Shown here one piece after another: positions 1 to 9,654 of a stretch of 64,000 bases of DNA. How positions within the stretch are numbered: position 1 is the first letter of the stretch; the number at the start of each line of letters is the position of its first letter. A model generated the notes under the pieces. The model ran no database searches and was not told the DNA's origin. It worked only from the letters and a program-made list of their open reading frames with translations. The translations under genes and the position numbers were made by a program. This DNA is from Leishmania infantum JPCM5 (Eukaryota > Euglenozoa > Kinetoplastea > Trypanosomatida > Trypanosomatidae), in assembly GCF_000002875.2 (NCBI RefSeq), contig NC_009420.2, positions 2,418,320 through 2,482,319 on the forward strand, in the 5' to 3' direction.

Positions 1-420
1 CTCCGCACTTCGTACGTAGTCGCCGCGGTATTCGGAACCGTCGGCGAGGTAGGCACCATACGGGCCGACAGAGCCGGCCACGAAAACCGGTGCAGCCTGT
101 GGCTTCTCCTTCAGGTGCCGCTCCCGAACGCTTTGCGCAATGCGCACCGACTCTTCAATGGCCGCCACAGCAGCATCCTCGGTGAGTCCGCGGTGTTCCA
201 TTAGACTCTGTGGTGTGATCTGGTAGCTGGCTGTGATGATGCATCGTGCGCCAGCCCGCAGGTATGCCAGCGCCACGTCGCGGATTCGCTGCGGTGATTC
301 CAGCAGGACTTTGCCGGACCAGAGAGGATCGAGAAGATCGCAGCCACGCGTCTCCAGTTCCGTCGCCAGGCCCCCATCGAGCATGACGACTTGATTTGGA
401 TCTGCCAAGTAGGCCTCCAT
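1..420 (-). CDS. Homocysteine S-methyltransferase, 5' part only
   Basis: The frame is open from an ATG at 420 down to base 1, giving 140 codons; the 3' part lies outside the window. The translation has the N-terminal signature of the Pfam S-methyl_trans barrel: VVMLDGGLATELETRG near residues 11-26, then CIITASYQ near 60 and VFVAGSVGPYGAYLADG near 112-128. The family moves a methyl group from S-methylmethionine or AdoMet to homocysteine to make methionine, in the cytosol. The zinc-binding cysteines lie C-terminal and cannot be seen here. An in-frame ATG at 477 would add 19 residues. I prefer 420, because the first AGs after a long pyrimidine-rich, AG-free stretch fall between the two ATGs. Family assignment is firm; substrate preference is unknown. 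Confidence 0.9.
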   Translation of the reverse strand, partial: MEAYLADPNQVVMLDGGLATELETRGCDLLDPLWSGKVLLESPQRIRDVALAYLRAGARCIITASYQITPQSLMEHRGLTEDAAVAAIEESVRIAQSVRERHLKEKPQAAPVFVAGSVGPYGAYLADGSEYRGDYVRSAE

Positions 421-425
421 GCCAC

Positions 426-680
426 CTACTTTCCAGTTCGCCAGGAGTCCCCAACACAAAAAATGGTGATTCTCCATGTGAGTGAAGTGAGTGCGCGCGC
501 GTGCCGCACGAGTTCCAGCAACGACGGTGGAAACAGGGTTGCAGCCAATCCCCGTTGGATGCGGAAGATGAGAAACGAAGAGGGAAGAGCATTCCATAAA
601 GAGCGTACCGAGGCGGAGACGCGGAAGGCAGCGCGAAGAGGAAAGATGGAGGCGGAGGGAGAGAGAGGTAAGGATGGCTC
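426..680 (-). promoter_or_regulatory. Predicted trans-splice acceptor region of the homocysteine methyltransferase gene
   Basis: Read on the minus strand, about 200 nt from 677 down to 474 contain no AG and are rich in C and T, densest near 640-670. The first AGs are at 473-472 (inside the codon after the upstream ATG), 430-429 and 427-426. Trypanosomatid trans-splicing normally takes the first AG after a pyrimidine tract, so the mature mRNA probably begins downstream of the ATG at 477. This is inference from sequence; no transcript data are available here. Confidence 0.5.
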
Positions 681-1348
681 AATGCACCCAACTGCAGCCG
701 CCATCAGCGCTTCGGAAGACGGGGGGAGGGGTCAAGGCACAAACGGCAAAAAAGGGCGCGTGTTGCCCTCACGCTCTTTGCTCCGTCTTTCTCTTTCCAA
801 AATGGCCGCTGACGCACCCTCAGCATACCGGGGTGTGACTTCATGCAGCTGCTGGTCGCCTCGGCATCGCCCACTTCGCGTCTCAGCAGGTAAGCCAGAG
901 AAAGCCGACGGTAGGTGGCGAGCAAGCGCCTGCTGCGGCAGTCGCCCTTTGCCCTTTCTCTCTGCTTCAGTGAACCCTTCGGGCCGCTCTGATGAGCCAA
1001 GGACGCGGTGAAAGGGTGCTTGTGCACGCTCATGCAGACACTTTGCCAGATTACGCGTGGTGGTCACCGCCTATGCTGAGGCAGCCGTCTCCTTTCTGTC
1101 TTCCCGTGCCGAAGTGTGTTTTCTATTTTCGAAGCCGTCGCGGAGCCGTGAAAGATTGCCATACATACATACACACATATATGTGTGTATTTATATATGT
1201 GCAAGGAGAGCTCACCGATACGCACGTACCTACGCTCGCACACACCACTTTTCTGGCATTCCTCCGTCGCTTGCGTCCCGCCGCTACCGCCTTTCTCGCT
1301 TCCCCTTCCAGCGGTGTGATTCAGCGCGCTCACGCGCGTTGGCAGGCC
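681..1348. other. Intergenic region, TOR 3' side
   Basis: No supported gene. It should hold the 3' UTR of the TOR mRNA. There is an alternating CATA/TATG microsatellite near 1160-1202. Open frames here are short and look like chance frames. Confidence 0.6.
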
Positions 1349-4300
1349 TCACCAAAACGGGCACCAGCCTTGGAAGTGGACGCACAGGTTCTCGTTGGAG
1401 GTAGCCTCCGAGATGAGCCGACTCACCTGCGCCTGAACGGAAAGCCCGTCTTCGCCGCTCGCCATCGGTGCTGCAGACGCGGCGCTGCCCAAGCTGACAC
1501 TAGTCATTGGGTCCTCTTCCGACTGCCCCTTCATGGCCACGCCCACGTCATCTGCCGCGTGCGCCGAGGCGCTGGCTTGGAGCTGCCACGCGGCAAACTC
1601 GCGGCCCTCGAGTTTTTCGCGAATGCGATTGACCACTTTCTTTGCTTCGCTGGTGTGATTGACTGACATGTTGCTTAAAATGTCTGACGACCGATCGGAG
1701 ACGAGGGGAGGCGGAGCAGAAGGGCTGGAGGCGATCGAGGTCTGTGGTGCGCGAAAGGAGCGACCACGCGGCGCCAACGAGCGCGACGCTGGCGTGCGAG
1801 AGGCAAAGGCGGTGCGGGACTTGTGAAAGGACTCACCAATGGCTGCGTAGGCGGCGCGCTGCGAATAGTGTCCGAGTGCCGCAGCCGCGCCGGCAGACGG
1901 AATGCTGCTGCTCGGCGCTGCCGAGGCGACGGCAGCAGATGCGGTCGCCCCGTCTTCCGACTCGTCGCGCCACCACGACACAAGCGGATCGTGTACGAAA
2001 GCCTCCAGCAGAGCTAGAATGCTGCTACCCTCCTCGCGCAGCACACCCATCACCGTGATGCAGCCGTGGCGGAAGAGTCCGTCGATGCCACCCATCTCCA
2101 TGGCCTTGACCAGCATTCGAGTCAGTCGGAATGGCACCTTCTCTGGGAACGCGCTACGGTTTTGCGCCACGTCGAAGCAGTCGCCGAAGTCGATGTGCAC
2201 GACGCGACCGCTGAACGAGTGGATCATCAGGTTCGACGGATGGCGGTCGCCCAGGCCCAAAATGTGGCCAACCATGGACATGGTGGCAAGCGAACAGACA
2301 TAAGTGGTGCGCCGGTCCAACCACGACTCAGCGCTTGGCGCGCGCATCCACAGCGAGTTGGCGAGGTCGGCGCCCTCCGTCTGCTCCAGTGCAAACTCGA
2401 ACGGTTCGACATGTTGAATCACCTGAAGCCGGTCCAGGTCGACGTTGAAGCTCAGCATCAGGTTCATCTCAATGGAGAGGTACTTGGAGTGCACACGGTA
2501 ATCCTTAATGAGTTGATGCAGTGTGTCGCAGTTGTCGACCCACCCAACCAGTCCCGCATTCTCGCTGAGGGGGGTGACAGAGAATACCTGGATCATGCAG
2601 TCACGGCGCTGGATAGCCGAGTGCTTCTCCAGCAGTGTGTTCACGAAAGCTAGCAGCTGCATGACGCGCTCGTCGAGCCGCAGATCTTCGTGACCCTTGA
2701 GGAGAAACTTGTACAAGACGCCGTCCGTGCCGGTCATATAAAGGCGGCGCGGGTGCTGCTTTGAGTTCATCACCCTCAACGTGCTTTGAAAGGAAGCGAT
2801 GCGCGGGTACACGCCGCCCTCGTTGTACTGCCCCGGCACCACCAGCGAAAGGTCCTTGCCGCTCTGCATCAGACGCGGACTCACGAGCTGCAGGGCAAGT
2901 GAGTTCATGCCGTTGATCTGCTCATCCATCCGCTTCACAGCCGTCTTGAAGCGGTTCCACGCATCCTCCATGTAGACATTGTTGCCGGTCGACGCGGCCT
3001 TTTCCACGTACTCACAGGCCCCACCAAGTAGCTCACCGAACTCGGCCACAAAGTGCGACTCGGCGAGGGTGTTAGGGTGCGACAGCTGCTCGAGCAGCGG
3101 CTGAAGGACAAGAAATACGTTGTGAGCGTTCTTGTCGCGCCCCCACTGAAACCACGCTCGCTCAAGCTCATCAAACCACAGCTCCGTCCAGAGCACTGCG
3201 CACCGTACGAGCTCCTGGCAGACAAGGGCGGCGTCCTTGACCATCGTGCGGCCATGATTGTGCATCTCCTTTATGCGACCGAGCAACCGCTGTGCCGCCT
3301 GCTTGCGCTCCATCTGCTCCGTCGTGTTGCTCTCTGTACCCCGCACGCTGGAGTTCAGCGTGACATTGAGGTTGTACAGGAGCGCCTGCGGGTGCGCCTT
3401 GGCGACAATGGTGAGCAGCTGAAAGACGGACTCTGACACAACGGCGTCGCGCGAGTGCAAGCGGGCGATGATTTGGGGAAGAACCTTGAGCCACACCGTC
3501 GGACTCACCTGAAGAATCTCCGCCTGCAGCGCCGCATTCTCTTGCACCTGCGGCAGCGCGGCATGAATGAACCACAAGGAGAGAAACCCTAGCATGTCTT
3601 CGAGCTCCTGCGAGCAGGACACGCTCCGCACATAGCCGTCCATGGCAGCCACGATGTGTTTAACGTGCTCATCGCGGCGAACCTCGCTCGCCGCACCGCG
3701 GGAGCGGTGTGTGACAAGGTCGTGGTTGAACCGCGCCCACGTGTGCCAAATCGTGCCGTTAGTGCTGTCGAGGCTGGTCGCTTTCTCAAGGTGGTGACGG
3801 ATGTACTCACGGTAGTGCGCATCAACGTTCTGCCGCTTCTTCTTCGCCACGGTGAAAAGCCAGCTCGCCAGCTTTGCATGACACATGGCCAGGCTCGCTT
3901 GACCGCCCCCGATGTCCAGCAGAGAGGGGGCTGCCTGATCCATCTTCTTCAGGTACGTTTCAAGCAGCTCGACCGCCCTTTCGCGCTCGTTGATGTCGTA
4001 GAAGTGCTGGCAGGCGGCGAGGGCAATTGGAGGTTGCGGCAGCCGCGGCTGCTCCAGCGCGGCCGCAATGGTCTGCTTGCCCAGAAGCTCGAACAGGATG
4101 TCGCGCGATGTGCGGTCGCGACCGTGCACGCGTGACAGCGACACGAACCGCAGCCACATCTCCAGCTCCTGCGCCAGCGGGATGACAAGTGTGTGGTTCG
4201 CAAGCGTGCCGGGCCAGCCTTCGTAGGCCATGGCAGCCAGCCGCTTCTCCCAGAGCTCCTGCCAGTGGTTGAGGCCCTGCGGGTTGTCGGCAACAAATGC

Positions 4301-7300
4301 GAACTCCTCCAGCTCACTGAGTTGCTGGATACCAACAAACAGACCATAGGCGCGGTCGTAGCTTTCCGCCACGAGTGCCGACAGCGTCGAGTCGAGTCGT
4401 TTGCGGCAGTTTTGAATCACCGGTACGGCGTCGTGGAACTGAAGCTTGTGGGTGGCGAGCACAGCCCGGTAAAAGACAGCGGTCGTGCCAACGTAGCCTT
4501 CATCTGTCATGTAGGCTGTGATCTTCTCCATGTCGTCCCAGCACCGCAGCAGCCACGCTGCGTGGGCACCATACGGGGCCAACTCAGAGGCCTCCTTACG
4601 CGTGATGCGGGGGTAGAAGAGCTTCCACGACTCCAGCAGCCGACCGTAGTCGCCAAGGTTGTCGAGGGAGCGCATGAGGCCGACCATGTTGCTGAACTTG
4701 TTCGGCTCCGCCTGCAGGCCCTTCTCATACGCCCGCAAACTCTGAGACCACCACTGCAGCTTCTCGAGGAGCTGCGCGTCCATCATAAGCGGCAGCTCTG
4801 ACGGAGGCTTGCCGGTCAGAAAAGAAAAATTGCGCTGGATGTACTTGAGCATGCCCTCTGCGCTCTCGCGCAGTCCCAGCAGGTTGCACAAGTAAATGCT
4901 CTTCTCGCACCACTGTACAAGTTTGCTCCACTCCTCAGGCGGCAGCGGGCGCACCTGACCGCGCATCACGTTGCGCTCGTACTCGTAGGTCGCCTCGTAG
5001 AACTGAATCTCGACGTAGTGCAGCGCCTTGGCGTAGAAGTTGCAGCGCTCGCTGCTCCCCATCAGCGTCTTCAAGTCGAAAAGCAGCCCGGCATACGTGC
5101 TGTGCGAGCCTTCCTTTGGGTTAAAGCGCATCTCCAGTCGCTCCATGTACTCGGACAGGTTCAGCAGCTCCTGCAGCACCTCGGACGGCACGCGGTCGCT
5201 GCGGAGCACGTTGCCGAGAAGAGCGCGAACCGCCTCCTTCGTGCGCGGCTCCATTTCCGCGTAGCATACAGCGAAGGCGGAGTGCAGCATTTGCCGCGCA
5301 AAGGGCTCGTGCAGCTGAGCTAGGGCAAAGGCGAAGCCATGCGCGTTCGACGGACTCGACCGTAGCAGCTCCACTGCCAGCTGCTTCAACCACAAGTTCC
5401 ACTCTTCCTCGGTCTCCCGGTCGCGCGCGAGAAGGATGCTGCGCAGCTGCGCAAAGTTGTCCTCCAGCGCGGCCTTGCGCCGCTGAGCCAGCTGCTGAGT
5501 GTTGACGCGATACCGGGCAGCGGTCTCCTCCTCTTGCGCCTGAGCGTTCTCGGGTGCCACCACGCGGCCGCTCGTGCGCAGGGTGCTGAGCGTGAATGCC
5601 TTCACATCCTGGCCGTCCTGGCCGTAGCCGTCCAGCAGTGGGAACACCAGGGGGGTGTACTTCTCGAAGTCGCTACCGAGGTTGCGGCCGACGACGCGCA
5701 CTGCGTCCAGGGTAACGGCGACGAAACTGCGCACGTCTGAGGCCGTCGTGTCTCCGCCAGCCGCTAGCTCGGCAGCAGGGCGGCGCTGAGCCGCGTCCGC
5801 GGATGCTCCTGGTTGCTGCTCAAACAGCAGTGGATGCGACTCCATCTCCTTCAGCACCCGGCATAGACAGTGCACGCAGCGCGACGCGTGAAACACAAGG
5901 CGCGGCAGTCGGCGAGCAAAGTGGCGAATGGCGTCCGCAGCTGCCGCACGGCACGCCACCGGATAAGCAGGATTACTTGCCACCTCGCAGACGCAGGGCA
6001 CGACGTTGTGGAGGTGGTCGTCGAGTAAATGCCCCATCTCTATGAGGAAGGCGAACACAGGCTCGCTGGAGTGCGCGGCGTCCGCCTGAACCGTCTGGAT
6101 GAGCGGAGGCAGCACCAGCGAGAGCGAAGGGCTGAACTCTTCACGGAGCGAGCGGCGCATCTCCCTCAGAAGACACAGTATCTCCACAAGGACGCCGCGC
6201 TCTGCAGCAGGAAGGAAGCCGACGCACGTGCTAATGAGCTCGTCCAGGTATGGGCGAATGTGCTGGCCGTAAAGGTACACGATATGCGTCATCACCCCGA
6301 ACAGGTTCTCGCGTATCTTAGCCTGAAGAGTGATTTGCTGAACAACAGTATGGAGAATGTCGCGATACATCGGGGTAAGACACCCGCTCGCCGCCTCCTT
6401 GAGCGACAGCGTGTTTGCGATCACCTGCACCGCACAGAGGCACTGGTCATCGGATAAGCATGGCAGTTGCAGGACGCCGAGCACGTTCTTGACGACATTC
6501 TGCGCGATCGCCTCTTCCCCGCGAGAGGAGGAAAGCTGCAACGCAGCAGGTGCGGCCGCGCCACTGCTGCTCAGACCTCCATCCCGCAAGTGACGCGTGA
6601 TCTCCTTGGCACGAACAGGATCGACGGCGCCAATAATTCCCATCAGCTTCAACACATCCAGTCTCACCGGCCACGTTTCTTTGAAGCCGCCGTGGAGAGC
6701 GGAGAGAAGGACGCGCAGCAGCTCGGGATTTGTCTCGTACACGTCGACGTCCTTTGTGGTGCGGATGATATCGCCCAAGGCGCGAATTGCCTCGATCTTT
6801 TTCTGGATGCTGGACGAGTCGAGGATGTGCCGAATGACGCACGGTCGAATGGCGGCCACCACAGCCACGTCGTCGTCCTCCGCGTACCGCGCGAGCCTCC
6901 CGACAAGCGACAGGAGCGCCGTGATCACCGGAACAGGCTTGTTCTCCTCCTGCAGCCGCGTTACGCAGTCTTGCAAAAGAGACGAGATGTACGGGCGTGC
7001 CATCGCAGGCGCGGACTCCACCACCGCACTCAGCACCACCGCAGCCTGCTCCTGCCGCTTCGGTTCGTGGAAGAGCTGAATGTCCATAATGCACTGCACC
7101 ATCACGCAACGCAGCATAGGAAGGATGCATGAGGGGTTGCGACTGGAAAGGCGGCCTAGGAGACGAACGGCTGCGATGCGGTTCTGGTGGTGGTCGTGCA
7201 GGGCGGGGAACAGCGCCGTGCAGATGTCCTGCAGAGCCAGTGAGTAGTCAAACTCCGTGCTCAGGTGCTCCAGCGTGTGCAGGCGGATATCGCTCTCGGT

Positions 7301-9190
7301 GTCCGCAACAGCCGCGCTCACCAGTTTCCGGATGACGGTGTTCACCAGGCCCAAGTGTTCCCGACCGCGGTGAATCACGACACCAACGGCTGTGCGCTCG
7401 CACGGCGACTGAGAGCAGCCGGAGAGGGCCAGCTTGAAGCACAGATCGATCGCGCTCCGGCGCACCTCCTCGTGTGGGTCTGACACATATCGAATAACGG
7501 CGTCGCACAAGAACTGCAAAGTCGAGTATCCCGTGAAGTCAAGGCTCCCGAGCGAGTTGAGGCTGCGTACAATAGCACTGTGGTCCGTCTCGCTGGACGC
7601 GCTGGTGTGTCGGGGCCGGTTACGCATGCGTAGCAGCTGTTCCTTTGTTGCCTCTAGAACCTTCGACAAGCACGTCGACCGCAGCTCTGGGAAGGCCGTG
7701 CAGATCTTCGCCACGTCGCGCGCAAAGTGCTCCGTCACCGACCCAGCGAAGAGGGGCCCAAGCAGGGGCCGTAGGAAGGGGCGTACCGCGTTCGGCTCTA
7801 CGCTAGAGAGCGTGGCGAAGCATGTCACGGCCTCAGGGCAGCGGTCACGGAGAGGTTGCGGTGTCAGCGATGCCTCGATGTACTTCATCATAAAGTCCAG
7901 GAACGGTACGACAAGGCTGGGCAACACCGTGAAAAGCCGCGCGAGCACCTGAAACACCATTGCCCGCTCATCCTTGCCCTCCGTGCCGACAAACACCGCC
8001 GCCGCCAGCGCGCGCACGTGCTTCACCGAAATCTCTTTAAAGGTAGTGCTGTCGTACTGAGCCAGCAGCGGTAGTGCGTTGAGCACCTCGGCGCGCACGT
8101 CGCTGTTGTGCGAGGTGCTCACCAGGTTGTCGTTGATAAACGTCCAGAACTGCAGAATGTGCTTTCGCCCTTGGTTGGAGAAGCCGACTGCTCGCCCTTC
8201 GGCCTCACGCGATGCCGTCGCGGAGAGCACGGCATTGAAGGCCAGCAGGCAGCCATGCAGGACGACGTCGCTGCCGTACATGACGCTCCGCTCCGCGTCT
8301 TCGAGAAATGTGTTCTGCCAGCGGCTGTAGAATTTTGGGTCGGTGGAACGATAGGAAATGGTCAACGTGTAAAAGAGCGCATCGCCTCCGCTCACGCGCA
8401 CAAGCTTGTTGGAGTCGAGGATGGCGCGGCGCAGGCACTCAAGAATGTTGTGCACGTGTGGCGCAATCGTCGATGGCACGCGGCGCACCAGCTGTTGAAT
8501 GAAGATGCACCCCGACAGCTTCGTTGCCTTGGGGAACCGATCGTCATCCGTGAGGACAGCATTCTCGCCCTGCCGCGAAGAGTCCACCAAGGGGGACATG
8601 GCCGATCGAACCGTCGCTTCGCTGTCGACGCCGCGATGGCTCACGTCTTCGCGCAAGAATATCTCATCGTGCCCTCCGCGCATCAGCAGTGCTAACGAAA
8701 ACTGTAAGCAGTTGATGATGATGCCCTCGACTACGCTGCTGCCATTGTTGAGTAGCAAACCCCACACCTCTCCCCCCTCCACGGCGGTATTGTAGTCCGC
8801 CGTCTCCAGTACGCAGCGCACCAGCAGCTCCGAAAAGAGCTTCGTCATCTCATTCAGCTCCACGTACTCCACTGGCAGCAGCGCCCGTAGCACCTGCACG
8901 CCCGCCATGTGCGTCTGCGGCTGCTCAAACAGGTGTCGTAGCTGCGCATTCAGCCAGTTGGGGAATGTGCGTGCATTGGCCGTATAGGACTTGATGGAGT
9001 TGCGGTGAAACAAAGCGTCCTTCTCCTCCTCGATCACGTACTCTAGCTTGAGGATGATGGAGGGGAGCGTCTGCGGCGTGGCCGACTCCAGCTCTTGAAA
9101 GATGGGACGCAGCTGACCAATCAGCGGGTGTCGATTGCTGCTCGTGCCGCCGCTGCCATTGCTACTGCCTACGCCACCTTTAGACTCCAT
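1349..9190 (-). CDS. TOR1: Target of rapamycin (TOR) kinase, PIKK family
   Basis: This 2613-residue protein has full TOR architecture. An N-terminal helical HEAT-like region covers about residues 20-1300, and a FAT domain about 1330-1900. An FRB domain follows near 1993-2095, recognisable from ELVRCAVLWTELW. The PI3K-like kinase lobe spans about 2130-2420, with catalytic loop GLGDRHPSNLM (D2315, N2320) and HIDFGDCF (D2334). A FATC tail ends in ENLCVHFQGWCPFW. TOR is a Ser/Thr kinase controlling growth and nutrient responses in TORC1 or TORC2. The symbol rests on length and on MTHFR in the neighbourhood, since L. major TOR1 is recalled on chromosome 36; a tree should confirm it over TOR2 or TOR3. 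Two oddities are Trp2013 where rapamycin-sensitive TORs have Ser, and a long Ala/Ser/Pro-rich insert between kinase and FATC. The start is the ATG at 9190. Confidence 0.95.
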   Translation of the reverse strand: MESKGGVGSSNGSGGTSSNRHPLIGQLRPIFQELESATPQTLPSIILKLEYVIEEEKDALFHRNSIKSYTANARTFPNWLNAQLRHLFEQPQTHMAGVQVLRALLPVEYVELNEMTKLFSELLVRCVLETADYNTAVEGGEVWGLLLNNGSSVVEGIIINCLQFSLALLMRGGHDEIFLREDVSHRGVDSEATVRSAMSPLVDSSRQGENAVLTDDDRFPKATKLSGCIFIQQLVRRVPSTIAPHVHNILECLRRAILDSNKLVRVSGGDALFYTLTISYRSTDPKFYSRWQNTFLEDAERSVMYGSDVVLHGCLLAFNAVLSATASREAEGRAVGFSNQGRKHILQFWTFINDNLVSTSHNSDVRAEVLNALPLLAQYDSTTFKEISVKHVRALAAAVFVGTEGKDERAMVFQVLARLFTVLPSLVVPFLDFMMKYIEASLTPQPLRDRCPEAVTCFATLSSVEPNAVRPFLRPLLGPLFAGSVTEHFARDVAKICTAFPELRSTCLSKVLEATKEQLLRMRNRPRHTSASSETDHSAIVRSLNSLGSLDFTGYSTLQFLCDAVIRYVSDPHEEVRRSAIDLCFKLALSGCSQSPCERTAVGVVIHRGREHLGLVNTVIRKLVSAAVADTESDIRLHTLEHLSTEFDYSLALQDICTALFPALHDHHQNRIAAVRLLGRLSSRNPSCILPMLRCVMVQCIMDIQLFHEPKRQEQAAVVLSAVVESAPAMARPYISSLLQDCVTRLQEENKPVPVITALLSLVGRLARYAEDDDVAVVAAIRPCVIRHILDSSSIQKKIEAIRALGDIIRTTKDVDVYETNPELLRVLLSALHGGFKETWPVRLDVLKLMGIIGAVDPVRAKEITRHLRDGGLSSSGAAAPAALQLSSSRGEEAIAQNVVKNVLGVLQLPCLSDDQCLCAVQVIANTLSLKEAASGCLTPMYRDILHTVVQQITLQAKIRENLFGVMTHIVYLYGQHIRPYLDELISTCVGFLPAAERGVLVEILCLLREMRRSLREEFSPSLSLVLPPLIQTVQADAAHSSEPVFAFLIEMGHLLDDHLHNVVPCVCEVASNPAYPVACRAAAADAIRHFARRLPRLVFHASRCVHCLCRVLKEMESHPLLFEQQPGASADAAQRRPAAELAAGGDTTASDVRSFVAVTLDAVRVVGRNLGSDFEKYTPLVFPLLDGYGQDGQDVKAFTLSTLRTSGRVVAPENAQAQEEETAARYRVNTQQLAQRRKAALEDNFAQLRSILLARDRETEEEWNLWLKQLAVELLRSSPSNAHGFAFALAQLHEPFARQMLHSAFAVCYAEMEPRTKEAVRALLGNVLRSDRVPSEVLQELLNLSEYMERLEMRFNPKEGSHSTYAGLLFDLKTLMGSSERCNFYAKALHYVEIQFYEATYEYERNVMRGQVRPLPPEEWSKLVQWCEKSIYLCNLLGLRESAEGMLKYIQRNFSFLTGKPPSELPLMMDAQLLEKLQWWSQSLRAYEKGLQAEPNKFSNMVGLMRSLDNLGDYGRLLESWKLFYPRITRKEASELAPYGAHAAWLLRCWDDMEKITAYMTDEGYVGTTAVFYRAVLATHKLQFHDAVPVIQNCRKRLDSTLSALVAESYDRAYGLFVGIQQLSELEEFAFVADNPQGLNHWQELWEKRLAAMAYEGWPGTLANHTLVIPLAQELEMWLRFVSLSRVHGRDRTSRDILFELLGKQTIAAALEQPRLPQPPIALAACQHFYDINERERAVELLETYLKKMDQAAPSLLDIGGGQASLAMCHAKLASWLFTVAKKKRQNVDAHYREYIRHHLEKATSLDSTNGTIWHTWARFNHDLVTHRSRGAASEVRRDEHVKHIVAAMDGYVRSVSCSQELEDMLGFLSLWFIHAALPQVQENAALQAEILQVSPTVWLKVLPQIIARLHSRDAVVSESVFQLLTIVAKAHPQALLYNLNVTLNSSVRGTESNTTEQMERKQAAQRLLGRIKEMHNHGRTMVKDAALVCQELVRCAVLWTELWFDELERAWFQWGRDKNAHNVFLVLQPLLEQLSHPNTLAESHFVAEFGELLGGACEYVEKAASTGNNVYMEDAWNRFKTAVKRMDEQINGMNSLALQLVSPRLMQSGKDLSLVVPGQYNEGGVYPRIASFQSTLRVMNSKQHPRRLYMTGTDGVLYKFLLKGHEDLRLDERVMQLLAFVNTLLEKHSAIQRRDCMIQVFSVTPLSENAGLVGWVDNCDTLHQLIKDYRVHSKYLSIEMNLMLSFNVDLDRLQVIQHVEPFEFALEQTEGADLANSLWMRAPSAESWLDRRTTYVCSLATMSMVGHILGLGDRHPSNLMIHSFSGRVVHIDFGDCFDVAQNRSAFPEKVPFRLTRMLVKAMEMGGIDGLFRHGCITVMGVLREEGSSILALLEAFVHDPLVSWWRDESEDGATASAAVASAAPSSSIPSAGAAAALGHYSQRAAYAAIGESFHKSRTAFASRTPASRSLAPRGRSFRAPQTSIASSPSAPPPLVSDRSSDILSNMSVNHTSEAKKVVNRIREKLEGREFAAWQLQASASAHAADDVGVAMKGQSEEDPMTSVSLGSAASAAPMASGEDGLSVQAQVSRLISEATSNENLCVHFQGWCPFW

Positions 9191-9605
9191 TCCGCTACAC
9201 CGCTCGTTTATCGTTCTCCCACCTATGACTAGCGCACTTGTGAGTCAGCAAAGAGGGTTTCTCTTCAGAGTCGGCAAGACACGAAAGGGCCACGGAGCAG
9301 CGCCCCGGCAGTGAAACAGTAGCGCAGAATTGGTATTGCCGATGGAAGCGCCGCCGCCGTGAAGATAACCGCTCCCACGCACGTTGATCAGTCCTTCAAG
9401 TCAACGCGGTGCGCCTTATGAAGCCGACTTCAAATTGGGGTAAGCGCCACGAGCCACCACCGCTACCACCGAATAAAAAAAAAATACAAGAGATGCAAAT
9501 GCGAGACACGCACCCACACACCAAAAACGGCTAAAGCGGAGAGAGAAGGACGCACCGGTGCGATCACGGCAGTCGGAATCAGACGTTAAGGCGCGCGTGT
9601 GCACA

Positions 9606-9654
<49 letters not shown>

